Shown here: positions 25,007 through 31,600 of the stretch, piece by piece
Position numbering within the stretch: the first letter of the stretch is position 1
How the letters are laid out: each line of letters opens with the position of its first letter
Source: a virus
Direction: 5' to 3' (one strand)
Virus record (IMG/VR): IMGVR_UViG_3300044627_001883
Coordinates: 1 to 54,276 of that record
Length of the DNA stretch: 54,276 bases
Made by a program: the position numbers and the translations under genes
The notes under the pieces: generated by a model
What the model was told of the DNA's origin: nothing
The model's input: only the letters and a program-made list of their open reading frames with translations
Databases searched by the model: none

Positions 25007-25185
25007 CTGGCTTCCACCCCGCACCATTCCATGACTTCTCCACCGAGCTGCGCGACCCGTGGCCGGTAGTTGAACGCCTACGCATGGCACTGCGCGAAGC
25101 CGAGCGCTATTGCCTCGGCGCTGAGAACACCACCGGCCACTGCATCGCATCCCTTCTTGAAATCCTGCCTGACGAAGATGACTGA
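25003..25185 (+). CDS. Hypothetical protein (60 aa)
   Basis: A short helical protein (DPWPVVERLRMALREAERYC then HCIASLLEILPDEDD) with an acidic end, overlapping both neighbours. The closing LPDEDD resembles the C-termini of other cyanophage accessory proteins. Function unknown. Confidence 0.55.
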   Translation: MTGFHPAPFHDFSTELRDPWPVVERLRMALREAERYCLGAENTTGHCIASLLEILPDEDD

Positions 25186-25402
25186 CTACAAGTTCGTACC
25201 CGATTCCAGGCTTCAAGAATTTCACGCAACCTCTGCTCAACTCATTCGCGCTGTTATCTACAACGCCATCAAAGACACCGCCGATTGTCATTGGCGTGTT
25301 GCTGAAGGACCAGAAGAAGGCAGTCAAATGGTGCGTGTTGGCGATCTACTGGCATGGGCTGAACAAACCGCGTCTAACCTAGAGAAAACTGATGACAACT
25401 GA
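25178..25402 (+). CDS. Hypothetical protein in a low-GC patch (74 aa)
   Basis: MTDYKFVPDSRLQEFHATSA followed by LLAWAEQTASNLEK. From here to about 25700 the third-position base use is clearly more AT-rich than in surrounding genes, a sign of recent transfer. It overlaps the next gene by 11 bases. Confidence 0.6.
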   Translation: MTDYKFVPDSRLQEFHATSAQLIRAVIYNAIKDTADCHWRVAEGPEEGSQMVRVGDLLAWAEQTASNLEKTDDN

Positions 25403-25748
25403 ACTTGTGTTCACCCCACCAAAAAGTGATCTTATTCGACAATGGATGGAAAAAGCAGGTGTGTACCAACAGGAGGAATGGTATTACGAAGCAAATCTTG
25501 CCATTCAAGCCGCTGAATGGGGCTACCAGCAAGGAGCTGATGCCGAGCTAAACGAGTGCTGTAAGTGGTTGCCTAACCTGCCGCCATGGAGCGCAGATGA
25601 TCTGCGTAAACATCGCCGCCCAAAACCGCCGAGCTTGAAGGAGCAAGCGCTAACTGCGCTGACGCGGTACACGACTGGTGAAACAATCCTCACCAACGAA
25701 TCTGTTGACACCATCCGCCGCGCACTGGAGGCCCTGCCCGATGACTGA
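25392..25748 (+). CDS. Cyanophage-type accessory protein (118 aa)
   Basis: Contains TPPKSDLIRQWMEKAG, GADAELNECCKWLP and the block RRPKPPSLKEQALTALTRYT with a final RRALEALPDD. I recognise this block order from a family frequent in Synechococcus phages and their hosts, which is the best single host clue here (from memory, not a search). It lies in the lower-GC patch. Function unknown. Confidence 0.7.
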   Translation: MTTELVFTPPKSDLIRQWMEKAGVYQQEEWYYEANLAIQAAEWGYQQGADAELNECCKWLPNLPPWSADDLRKHRRPKPPSLKEQALTALTRYTTGETILTNESVDTIRRALEALPDD

Positions 25749-25941
25749 CGCCGAACGCCAGGTGGCCTTTGCCACCATGACCGCCATTGACCGGATCTCA
25801 GGGAGCCGGGCACGCAAGGGCGCTGCGGCCGCCATCATGTCTGCCCTGGCACAGGTGCCCCACTACCGCAATGCGTCGGGGGACTTCGTAGCCGTGGCTG
25901 ACCTGGAGACCATCGCCCGCACCCTGAATGAGCTGCCCTGA
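25741..25941 (+). CDS. Hypothetical protein (66 aa)
   Basis: Helical, alanine-rich (MTDAERQVAFATMTAIDRIS then RKGAAAAIMSALAQ) with ADLETIARTLNELP at the end. It starts eight bases before the previous stop, and normal high GC returns. No family recognised. Confidence 0.55.
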   Translation: MTDAERQVAFATMTAIDRISGSRARKGAAAAIMSALAQVPHYRNASGDFVAVADLETIARTLNELP

Positions 25942-26263
25942 ATGCCGCTACCCCAGGTACAAAGCCACCGAGAGTCATTACGTCATGCGGGGCGAAGCCC
26001 GGCGGGTTCGCCGTCGCTGCGCCAGCTGCGGACACACCGGCACCATCTATGAAGTCAGCAAGGCGCTGCTGGATGAGCTGACGGAGCTCCGCACGCTCCG
26101 CTCCAAGGTCCAGGAGTTGCTCGGCGGTGGCGGTGAACCCGCTGGCGGTGGCCCGTATTGCGTGGAATGCAAGCACTGGGGTCCGGACGGCTGCGGCCTG
26201 GACCTACCTGAAGCCGGTGGCGGCTTTGCTGCTGAATGTTCAACCTTCAACCCAGGACCATGA
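25928..26263 (+). CDS. Double zinc-finger protein (111 aa)
   Basis: N-terminal MSCPECRYPRYKATESHYVM then RRRCASCGHTGTIYEVS is a four-cysteine ribbon similar to that of NrdR. The C-terminus has a second cysteine cluster (YCVECKHWGPDGCGLDL and FAAECSTF). The two are joined by a helix and a glycine-rich linker. It is a candidate regulator or RNA-polymerase binder. Overlaps both neighbours. Confidence 0.65.
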   Translation: MSCPECRYPRYKATESHYVMRGEARRVRRRCASCGHTGTIYEVSKALLDELTELRTLRSKVQELLGGGGEPAGGGPYCVECKHWGPDGCGLDLPEAGGGFAAECSTFNPGP

Positions 26264-26406
26264 CCGAACACGAGAGGGATCTCCAGACCTGGGCCAACCA
26301 GGTGACGCAGGCGATCAAGGATCTTCACCACCGGCTGGCGGAGGCGGAGTGGGAAATTGAGAACATGAAGGCGCGGCTGTCGGAGTGGGAGGCCGGACCC
26401 CACTGA
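26260..26406 (+). CDS. Coiled-coil peptide (48 aa)
   Basis: MTEHERDLQTWANQVTQAIK then DLHHRLAEAEWEIENMKARL, a continuous amphipathic helix with heptad character. The ATGA overlap with the previous gene supports it. The stop is nine bases before promoter cassette 2. Could dimerise with another small protein. Confidence 0.55.
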   Translation: MTEHERDLQTWANQVTQAIKDLHHRLAEAEWEIENMKARLSEWEAGPH

Positions 26407-26415
26407 CCAGGGGCC

Positions 26416-26490
26416 GATCCGCAAACCGGTCCCGGTTCCGGCGCCGCTCCGTTCCGCGGGGGTTAAAGTAGGTTCATCCGCAACGGACCA
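26416..26490 (+). promoter_or_regulatory. Promoter-like cassette copy 2
   Basis: AACCGG at 26424-26429, GGCGCC at 26440-26445 and TAAAGT at 26464-26469 with 18-bp spacing. Here the AACCGG is followed by CCGGTT, forming a palindrome. The downstream ATG at 26491 follows directly after GCAACGGACCA. Confidence 0.78.
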
Positions 26491-26682
26491 ATGAACGACT
26501 TCACCATCACCGCTCCCAACAACACCGAGTACCGCTACACCGTGTCCGGTGACGACACCTACGACTTCGTGCAGCTCCGCAACGGCAAGATCCTGGTGTG
26601 CACCGAGGTGCCCGCATCCTCCGCTGCCGGGATGCGCCGCCTGGCTGCCTCCAAGCACTGGCCCATCATCAACGCCCGCTGA
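26491..26682 (+). CDS. Hypothetical protein (63 aa)
   Basis: MNDFTITAPNNTEYRYTVSG then DTYDFVQLRNGKILVCTEVP, beta-rich N-terminus and a short helix at the end. First gene after promoter cassette 2. No family recognised. Confidence 0.6.
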   Translation: MNDFTITAPNNTEYRYTVSGDDTYDFVQLRNGKILVCTEVPASSAAGMRRLAASKHWPIINAR

Positions 26683-26717
26683 TCAGCTCCGCTCCGCCTG
26701 CCCCCACTCCAAGACCC

Positions 26718-26978
26718 ATGACCACCCTTCCCACCATCCACCTCAACGGCACCGGAGCCGACAGCCTGCTGGAGGAATACGCCGCTGCCGCCGACGCCGC
26801 CAACCTCGCCATCGGGACCTTGGCCCAGGCTACCTGCAATGCCCGCGACTTCTACCCGCAAGGCGATGCCGCCTGGAGCGCCGCACGGGCTGAGCGAGAG
26901 GCTGCGCTCACCAAGCTGCGCGAGGTCCACTCCTACCTGATGGACTGGGCTGTCCACGCTGCGGATCACGCTTTATGA
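26718..26978 (+). CDS. Conserved small phage protein (86 aa)
   Basis: TIHLNGTGADSLLEEYAAAA then ATCNARDFYPQGDAAW, a mainly helical protein. The HLNGT...NARDFY order is, from memory, shared by many phage accessory proteins of unknown function. The leader ends in AAGACCC before the ATG, as at 28238. Confidence 0.65.
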   Translation: MTTLPTIHLNGTGADSLLEEYAAAADAANLAIGTLAQATCNARDFYPQGDAAWSAARAEREAALTKLREVHSYLMDWAVHAADHAL

Positions 26979-27349
26979 ATCCACCCATGACCGACTTCTC
27001 TGACGCCCACGCCTGCCTCCACACCCTGGTCCAGGCTCACCGGGATGCCGTGCTGGGTTGTGACTGGGACGAGCAGCGCGATGACGTGGAGGAGGCGAGC
27101 CGTACCCTCTGTTACTCCGTCGCCGTCCGCTCTGGCTGGACCTGCCCCGGGGGCACCATGCTGCCTGATGAGTTTCGGCTGCTGCTGGCCGGTGGCGGAC
27201 CCACCGTGGAGGTGGCTGGGGAGCTGGACGGGATGTTCCAGCCAGGAGAGGTGGAGCTGCTGCTCAATGACCAGCGGGTGCCGGACCTGACGGATGAACA
27301 GCGTGCTGCGCTGGAGTGGTTCGCCGGCCTGTTCAGCTACCACGCCTGA
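26975..27349 (+). CDS. Hypothetical protein (124 aa)
   Basis: An acidic, mainly helical protein (LHTLVQAHRDAVLGCDWDEQ, then DLTDEQRAALEWFAGLFSYH). A second in-frame ATG at 26987 is an alternative start. Overlaps both neighbours. Function unknown. Confidence 0.55.
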   Translation: MNPPMTDFSDAHACLHTLVQAHRDAVLGCDWDEQRDDVEEASRTLCYSVAVRSGWTCPGGTMLPDEFRLLLAGGGPTVEVAGELDGMFQPGEVELLLNDQRVPDLTDEQRAALEWFAGLFSYHA

Positions 27350-27639
27350 TGAAACTCACCGTCACCACGCAATCCCGCCTCGAGGGGATCTTGCGCCGGA
27401 TGCGCAACCACTGCCGGAGCCGCTCTGATGGACTGTGGCGGCTGGGAATGCCGGCCAGCACGCAGCTGACCTGGGAGCTGAACGGACGGCAGGTGTGCGC
27501 CAGGTTCGTCCGGGGGCAAGTCAGGTTCTGGGTGGACGAGGAGCGGACGCCAGTGAGCAAGATCGGGACAGCACTGGGAGTGGGGGCCGATTCCCAAACC
27601 GGACCCCAGAGAGGCGCCGCTCAGTTCCCGGGAGGTTAA
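27349..27639 (+). CDS. Basic hypothetical protein ending inside a promoter cassette (96 aa)
   Basis: MKLTVTTQSRLEGILRRMRN and LTWELNGRQVCARFVRGQVR give a helix-plus-sheet protein rich in arginine. The last ~20 residues are encoded by promoter cassette 3, so the end of the protein is probably non-functional sequence created by cassette insertion. Confidence 0.55.
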   Translation: MKLTVTTQSRLEGILRRMRNHCRSRSDGLWRLGMPASTQLTWELNGRQVCARFVRGQVRFWVDEERTPVSKIGTALGVGADSQTGPQRGAAQFPGG

Positions 27640-27650
27640 AGTAGGTTCAC
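27589..27650 (+). promoter_or_regulatory. Promoter-like cassette copy 3
   Basis: AACCGG at 27597-27602, GGCGCC at 27613-27618 and TAAAGT at 27637-27642, spacing 18. It overlaps the 3' end of the previous gene and drives toward the 27695 gene. The region after TAAAGT (AGGTTCACCGGGG) matches copy 6. Confidence 0.75.
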
Positions 27651-27694
27651 CGGGGGCAAGACCTCCACACGGCAGCCCGGGGGCTGCACCTTCG

Positions 27695-27958
27695 ATGTTC
27701 CTGCTGAGCTGCTCCGGCACTGGCGCACTGACTGTCCTGGACACCGCCACTGGCGAGTCCCAATCCTTCAGCACGCTGGAGGCCGCAGTGGTGGCTCACG
27801 CCGATCACGTCCAGGAGTGCGCCTGGGCTGACCGCGGCTCGGCCCGTGACTACTACTTCTACGACTTCGCCTGGGGGCAGGCGGTGGAGTCGGTCACGGT
27901 GCCCGTGGGTGAGGCCAAGGAGCTGCTCACCATCCGCAAGCCGGCCCACGCCGGGTGA
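27695..27958 (+). CDS. Hypothetical protein (87 aa) flanked by two promoter cassettes
   Basis: SGTGALTVLDTATGESQSFS then SARDYYFYDFAWGQAVESVT, an alpha/beta protein. It sits alone between cassettes 3 and 4 and behaves like a self-contained promoter-plus-gene unit. Function unknown. Confidence 0.6.
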   Translation: MFLLSCSGTGALTVLDTATGESQSFSTLEAAVVAHADHVQECAWADRGSARDYYFYDFAWGQAVESVTVPVGEAKELLTIRKPAHAG

Positions 27959-27963
27959 GCCGG

Positions 27964-28042
27964 CCGGTTCACGAACCGGACCCCGGGAGGCGCCGCCGTT
28001 CTCTCCGGGGGTTAAACTTATGGGGTCAACCGCACCGGACCC
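27964..28042 (+). promoter_or_regulatory. Promoter-like cassette copy 4
   Basis: CCGGTT-CACG-AACCGG at 27964-27979 (perfect 6-bp stem), GGCGCC at 27989-27994 and TAAACT at 28013-28018, spacing 18. The downstream leader CCGCACCGGACCC precedes the ATG at 28043. The stem may act as operator or as terminator of the upstream unit. Confidence 0.75.
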
Positions 28043-28186
28043 ATGACCGAACGGCAGGCCCTCGCCGTCATCAAGCGGTACTACCGCGACGATCCCGAGG
28101 GAATGGAGAGTGACCGCGAGATCACTCTCCAGCGAGGCGAAACGGTTCAGCAGTGGGCTGAGTCTCTGCTCGATCCACTCTCGTAA
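28043..28186 (+). CDS. Hypothetical protein (47 aa)
   Basis: MTERQALAVIKRYYRDDPEG then ITLQRGETVQQWAESLLD. The TERQALAVI start resembles that of the 29461 gene (TKRQALSLF), so the two may be related. First gene after cassette 4. No function known. Confidence 0.55.
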   Translation: MTERQALAVIKRYYRDDPEGMESDREITLQRGETVQQWAESLLDPLS

Positions 28187-28237
28187 CGCCAGGCCAGCCG
28201 GGAGCCCATCCCGGCACCTCCTCACCACCCAAGACCC
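28187..28237 (+). promoter_or_regulatory. Intergenic hairpin with ACCACCCAA leader, copy A
   Basis: CCGGGA-GCCCA-TCCCGG stem, then CACCACCCAAGACCC up to the next ATG. A similar hairpin and leader lies at 30335-30392. It could be a terminator or an RNA processing signal; there is no T-run. Confidence 0.5.
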
Positions 28238-28651
28238 ATGACCGCCACCTTCATCCCGGTCTCCACCGCACTCCGGACCCTTACCGCCAAGGGCCACACC
28301 GTCCAGAAGCTCACCCGCAAGCAGGCCATGACCATGGGTCGCTGGGATGCGCTCTACGTGGTGGACGGCACCCGCTACGACCTCGCCGGCATCCGGCTCC
28401 TGGCCCAGCAAGAGGCTGACCGCAGCCTGGAGCGCGAGACCACTCCCACTGGCCCCAAGGCTGAGCGCGAGATCGACCGCCTGGCTGCCGTGTTCCACGC
28501 CAAGACCACTGCGGTGATCGCCACCGGGCTTGGTGGCCGCGGCCTCAACGGATTGGTGACCTACCCAGTGATCAAGAAGCCCGGTGCCCGTCCTGTCTAC
28601 ATGACCGTCCAGCAAATCCGCCGCGACGCCAAGCGGCTGGGGCTCATCTGA
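28238..28651 (+). CDS. Hypothetical protein (137 aa)
   Basis: Two parts are visible: an N-terminal strand-rich half (VSTALRTLTAKGHTVQKLTR, MGRWDALYVVDGTRYDLAGI) and a basic C-terminus (VYMTVQQIRRDAKRLGLI). A glycine-rich loop (IATGLGGRGLNGLV) lies between. No catalytic motif recognised. Precedes promoter cassette 5. Confidence 0.6.
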   Translation: MTATFIPVSTALRTLTAKGHTVQKLTRKQAMTMGRWDALYVVDGTRYDLAGIRLLAQQEADRSLERETTPTGPKAEREIDRLAAVFHAKTTAVIATGLGGRGLNGLVTYPVIKKPGARPVYMTVQQIRRDAKRLGLI

Positions 28652-28662
28652 ACCCGGCTGGG

Positions 28663-28741
28663 GACCGGTCAGCGAACCGGCCCCCAATCCGGCGCCGGTT
28701 CTCTCTCCCGGGGTTAAGACAGTTTCATCCGCAAGAGACCC
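28663..28741 (+). promoter_or_regulatory. Promoter-like cassette copy 5
   Basis: CCGGT-CAGCGA-ACCGG stem, AACCGG at 28675-28680, GGCGCC at 28691-28696 and TAAGAC at 28715-28720, spacing 18. The -10 box is the weakest match of the six. The ATG follows at 28742. Confidence 0.72.
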
Positions 28742-28924
28742 ATGACCACCGCTCAAGCCAATCAGTTCCTCGCCAAGTACGGCGTGACCCTGACCCAGCG
28801 CCAGCTGCCCGGCGGCTTCATTCAGTGCACCACCGCCGACCGCTTCGGCAACCTCACCGACTGGTACGCCGGCCAAACCGCTGAGTGCGTGGTCGCCGCC
28901 TGCCGGGCCACCCACGGCTTCTGA
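28742..28924 (+). CDS. Hypothetical protein (60 aa)
   Basis: MTTAQANQFLAKYGVTLTQR then QLPGGFIQCTTADRFGNLTD: a helix followed by strands. First gene after cassette 5. No family recognised. Confidence 0.6.
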   Translation: MTTAQANQFLAKYGVTLTQRQLPGGFIQCTTADRFGNLTDWYAGQTAECVVAACRATHGF

Positions 28925-28988
28925 TCTCCATTCCCGGCGGCAGCGGATCCAGCTATGGTCCGCCGCCTCGGCATAGGAATGAATCCCC

Positions 28989-29231
28989 ATGAACCTGATC
29001 CAATACACGCTGCCGGCGCACTGGGCCAGCGCCCTGATCAACGGCGACTTCACCGGCCTCGAGGACGACGACGAACGCCAGCTGATGGCGGTCATGACCG
29101 GGGAGGACCTCCCAGGCCCGGTCAGCTGCTCCGGTGACCCGGAGTTCATGACCTACCACGACGCCAGGCCCTACGGAGTCCTCGCCTGCGACTGCCTCAC
29201 CTACGACTTCCTGATCCCGGATCCCCAATGA
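28989..29231 (+). CDS. Conserved small phage protein (80 aa)
   Basis: MNLIQYTLPAHWASALINGD then GLEDDDERQLMAVMTG. This N-terminal pattern is, from memory, shared by a widespread phage protein family of unknown function. It overlaps the next ATG. The 64-bp spacer before it has no clear cassette. Confidence 0.65.
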   Translation: MNLIQYTLPAHWASALINGDFTGLEDDDERQLMAVMTGEDLPGPVSCSGDPEFMTYHDARPYGVLACDCLTYDFLIPDPQ

Positions 29232-29464
29232 CCACCACCGCCACCAAACTCCTGCCCGGCACCCGCTGCCGCTTCAACAAGGCATTCCTCCAGTCCACCT
29301 GCCAGTACACCGGCCCGGTGGCGCCCACCTCCACTGGACCGTTCGCCCGGGGGACCGTCGTTGGCCAAGAGCCGCTTGGCGGCTGGCTGCTGATCCGGGT
29401 GGCCTGGGATGACGGCACCACCACCAACGTCAACGCCAACAACTTGGAGCCGTCCGCCCGATGA
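29228..29464 (+). CDS. SH3-like hypothetical protein (78 aa)
   Basis: LLPGTRCRFNKAFLQSTCQY, RGTVVGQEPLGGWLLIRVAW and TNVNANNLEPSAR suggest a small beta-barrel. Overlaps both neighbours by ATGA. Function unknown. Confidence 0.6.
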   Translation: MTTTATKLLPGTRCRFNKAFLQSTCQYTGPVAPTSTGPFARGTVVGQEPLGGWLLIRVAWDDGTTTNVNANNLEPSAR

Positions 29465-29631
29465 CCAAGCGCCAAGCCCTCAGCCTGTTCCTTGAAGCCT
29501 GGGCTGCCACCGGCATCCGCAACGATCCCATCGCCAAGCGCACTGCGTGGAATGACTTCGTGGATCAGCTGAACAAGGACCGCCAGATCACCGACCGCCA
29601 AGCCTTCACCTGGAGCAACCCTTTCCCATGA
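29461..29631 (+). CDS. Cyanophage-type small protein (56 aa)
   Basis: MTKRQALSLFLEAWAATGIR, then TAWNDFVDQLNKDRQITDRQ and a WSNPFP end. The order W..F.D.L..D..IT...W.NPF is a pattern I recall from small phage proteins of aquatic bacteria. ATGA overlaps at both ends. Function unknown. Confidence 0.65.
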   Translation: MTKRQALSLFLEAWAATGIRNDPIAKRTAWNDFVDQLNKDRQITDRQAFTWSNPFP

Positions 29632-29930
29632 AGCTGATCACCAAGGCCATCGCCGCCAAGCTGCCTCCGCTCTACGCCCAAGACGGCAAGGGCATGGAGG
29701 CCACCGCCTACCTCAAGCTGTTCACGCCCTGGAGCAACTGGACCTGGTACGTCACGGAGATGGACCCTGCGACGGGGGAGTGCTTCGGGCTGGTCCAGGG
29801 CTTTGAGACGGAGCTGGGCTACTTCAGCCTCCCGGAGCTGGAGAGCATCACTGGACCCTTCGGGCTGAAGGTGGAGAGGGACCTGAGCTTTGATCCCACT
29901 CCGCTCAGCCGGTTGACGAACCGGCCCTGA
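29628..29930 (+). CDS. DUF2958-like protein (100 aa)
   Basis: MKLITKAIAAKLPPLYAQDG, WTWYVTEMDPATGECFGLVQ and ELGYFSLPELESITGPFGLK then VERDL are the recognisable blocks of DUF2958, a family found on plasmids and phages, of unknown function. The last residues are encoded inside promoter cassette 6. Confidence 0.75.
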   Translation: MKLITKAIAAKLPPLYAQDGKGMEATAYLKLFTPWSNWTWYVTEMDPATGECFGLVQGFETELGYFSLPELESITGPFGLKVERDLSFDPTPLSRLTNRP

Positions 29931-29970
29931 TTCCGGCGCCGGTTCTCTCTGCGGGGGTTAAAGTAGGTTC
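29909..29970 (+). promoter_or_regulatory. Promoter-like cassette copy 6
   Basis: CCGGTT-GACG-AACCGG at 29909-29924 (perfect 6-bp stem), GGCGCC at 29935-29940 and TAAAGT at 29959-29964, spacing 18. It overlaps the 3' end of the DUF2958-like gene and precedes the last block of the arm. Confidence 0.78.
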
Positions 29971-30016
29971 ACCGGGGCGGAGAGCTCCACTCGGCGGGCC
30001 AGAGCCCGCAACTCAA

Positions 30017-30334
30017 ATGCAAACCGCCACCGCGGTCCTGAGCACCCTCTCCACCCTGGAGCGGTTGCCCCGCAAGCAGGCCGAGCTGGCCAACTCCCAG
30101 CTCGTCATCCTGGGTGACTTCAGCAGCGACTTCACCGTCAAGCTGCTGGCCCAGGGTGTGCGCTACGCCGACAGCACCGGCCGCATCGGCGGGACCCTCT
30201 CCATGGCCCTCCGCCGCGCCACTCCCTGGCAGGCTGCCCAGCTCGTCGCCGCCATGCTGCGCGATGGCCTCAGCCTCCAGTCGGAAGTGCCGGCCTGGCT
30301 CAACGCCAACGGCCTGGCCCTCCTGGCGGCCTGA
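30017..30334 (+). CDS. Hypothetical protein (105 aa)
   Basis: Helical, serine/leucine-rich start (MQTATAVLSTLSTLERLPRK) then QLVILGDFSSDFTVKLLAQG. First gene after cassette 6. No recognised family. Confidence 0.55.
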   Translation: MQTATAVLSTLSTLERLPRKQAELANSQLVILGDFSSDFTVKLLAQGVRYADSTGRIGGTLSMALRRATPWQAAQLVAAMLRDGLSLQSEVPAWLNANGLALLAA

Positions 30335-30392
30335 GCTGCCGCGGCCCACCGGGAGCCGCACCCAATCCCGGCCCACTCCACTCACCACCCAA
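30335..30392 (+). promoter_or_regulatory. Intergenic hairpin with ACCACCCAA leader, copy B
   Basis: CCGGGA and TCCCGG arms separated by 11 bases, followed by CTCACCACCCAA directly before the next ATG. It matches the organisation of 28187-28237. Confidence 0.5.
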
Positions 30393-30665
30393 ATGACCAG
30401 ATTCATCGCCGCCGCAGCACTGCTGCTGGCTGCCTCCATCCCAGCCCAAGCCGGCACCATCCTTCCCTACACCTACGCCAAGACGTTCTGCGAACTGCGC
30501 ATCGCTGGTGCTTCAAAAGATGACGCAGTGAAGGCTGCCGTCAAAGCCGCCTTCATTTCTGGCGATGATTGGACTCAAGTCACCATCGACGGCAAGCAAT
30601 ACCAATCCGACACCATCCTCGCCGTCCGCACTGCCTTTGACCTCTGCCCGGAGCTGTTCAAGTGA
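30393..30665 (+). CDS. Small exported protein with signal peptide (90 aa)
   Basis: MTRFIAAAALLLAASIPAQA is a classic Sec signal peptide with an AQA cleavage site. The mature part (~70 residues) has two cysteines (FCELRIAG and FDLCPELFK) that could form a disulphide in the periplasm. A role in superinfection exclusion or lysis timing is possible. The next gene overlaps by GTGA. Confidence 0.68.
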   Translation: MTRFIAAAALLLAASIPAQAGTILPYTYAKTFCELRIAGASKDDAVKAAVKAAFISGDDWTQVTIDGKQYQSDTILAVRTAFDLCPELFK

Positions 30666-30790
30666 TTGACCGCATCAACAACGCCATCTGCCTACTGATT
30701 GCCGCCTCCGTCTTCGCCATGATCGGCGTTGAAGGTGGCGCCCACCACAGCCCCACACACTCCGGCACGCAGCAGGTGGTGCGCAAATGA
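30662..30790 (+). CDS. 42-residue membrane protein
   Basis: MIDRINNAICLLIAASVFAM gives one membrane helix or uncleaved signal, followed by a histidine-rich tail (GAHHSPTHSGTQQ). The GTG start is four-base coupled to the exported protein gene, so the two may act together in the envelope. Confidence 0.55.
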   Translation: MIDRINNAICLLIAASVFAMIGVEGGAHHSPTHSGTQQVVRK

Positions 30791-30951
30791 CCTCACGCCG
30801 CTTCTACTTCACCATCAAAGAAGCCAACGTGTTTGAGTGCGTCTGGGCCAGGACCTTGGCCGAGGCACGGCTGGAAATCTTCCATGACTGGCTTCCCTTC
30901 TGGGACCAGATTGAATGGCTCAACCCTGAGGACACCGCCCGCCAATCATGA
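30787..30951 (+). CDS. Hypothetical protein (54 aa)
   Basis: MTSRRFYFTIKEANVFECVW then ARTLAEARLEIFHDWLPFWD: strand followed by helix. ATGA overlaps on both sides. No family recognised. Confidence 0.58.
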   Translation: MTSRRFYFTIKEANVFECVWARTLAEARLEIFHDWLPFWDQIEWLNPEDTARQS

Positions 30952-31145
30952 CTGAATCCACCCGCCAGCGGCTTGAAGCGTTGATCTCTGATTCCGGTCA
31001 GTTCTCGGCCGGAGCGCAGCATGAGCGGGAGCGCATCCGCGCCATCATCAAGCTGCGCCAGCAGGACCTTGACGTGCGCTCAGCGGAACACCGCGAGTGC
31101 GTCGCCATCCTTCACGCCATCGCCCGCCTCAGTGATCCGCGCTGA
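30948..31145 (+). CDS. Hypothetical helical protein (65 aa)
   Basis: Charged helices (STRQRLEALISDSGQFSAGA, then ERERIRAIIKLRQQDLDVRS) suggest a coiled coil. Overlaps the next GTG start. Function unknown. Confidence 0.55.
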   Translation: MTESTRQRLEALISDSGQFSAGAQHERERIRAIIKLRQQDLDVRSAEHRECVAILHAIARLSDPR

Positions 31146-31347
31146 AGCCGGCATCTACGCCGGTCAACGCCATCCCTGCTACGGCGCCCACCAGATGGTC
31201 TGGGGTATCCACACCTGGCATCGCCCCTGGGTGTTTGACGGCTCTACCGTCTGGTGGGGTCCAGCCCTGGGCACCCGTTCTGATGCTCTTGAGTTCGCTC
31301 GTATTCACGCCAATGAAGTCATTCCAACTGGATCAGCAACGCGCTGA
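31132..31347 (+). CDS. Hypothetical protein with GTG start (71 aa)
   Basis: IRAEAGIYAGQRHPCYGAHQ, MVWGIHTWHRPWVFDGSTVW and ARIHANEVIPTG. Rich in tryptophan and histidine. The GTG start lies in the end of the previous gene; it is the best start of this frame. Low certainty. Confidence 0.45.
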   Translation: MIRAEAGIYAGQRHPCYGAHQMVWGIHTWHRPWVFDGSTVWWGPALGTRSDALEFARIHANEVIPTGSATR

Positions 31348-31600
31348 CATGCTGGAGTCCCTCTACCAACACTCCGGCAGGGACCAGCTGCCCGAGGGCC
31401 ACCCACTCCGCTGCACCTATACCGGGTTGTGGGAGGAGTTCTGCCGCGACATGGCGGCCAACTTCCGCGACACCGACTACGCCGAGCTGCTGGCGGATGT
31501 GATGAGCGGAATGGATGAGACGCAATCAGTCATGAGCGAGCCCCAGGCCAAAGCCGCCATCGCCGTCTGCCGCAAGCACCTGCTGGGACGCTGGGCATGA
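31313..31600 (+). CDS. Hypothetical protein (95 aa)
   Basis: MKSFQLDQQRADMLESLYQH, then PLRCTYTGLWEEFCRDMAAN and a helical C-terminus ending LLGRWA. The stop overlaps the ThyX start (ATGA), so it is probably translated with ThyX. No recognised family. Confidence 0.6.
   Translation: MKSFQLDQQRADMLESLYQHSGRDQLPEGHPLRCTYTGLWEEFCRDMAANFRDTDYAELLADVMSGMDETQSVMSEPQAKAAIAVCRKHLLGRWA

Noticed and set aside
27647-29149. 500-codon minus-strand frame across several accessory genes
   Set aside because: It spans four promoter cassettes and several coupled plus-strand genes; the translation is low-complexity and not protein-like.
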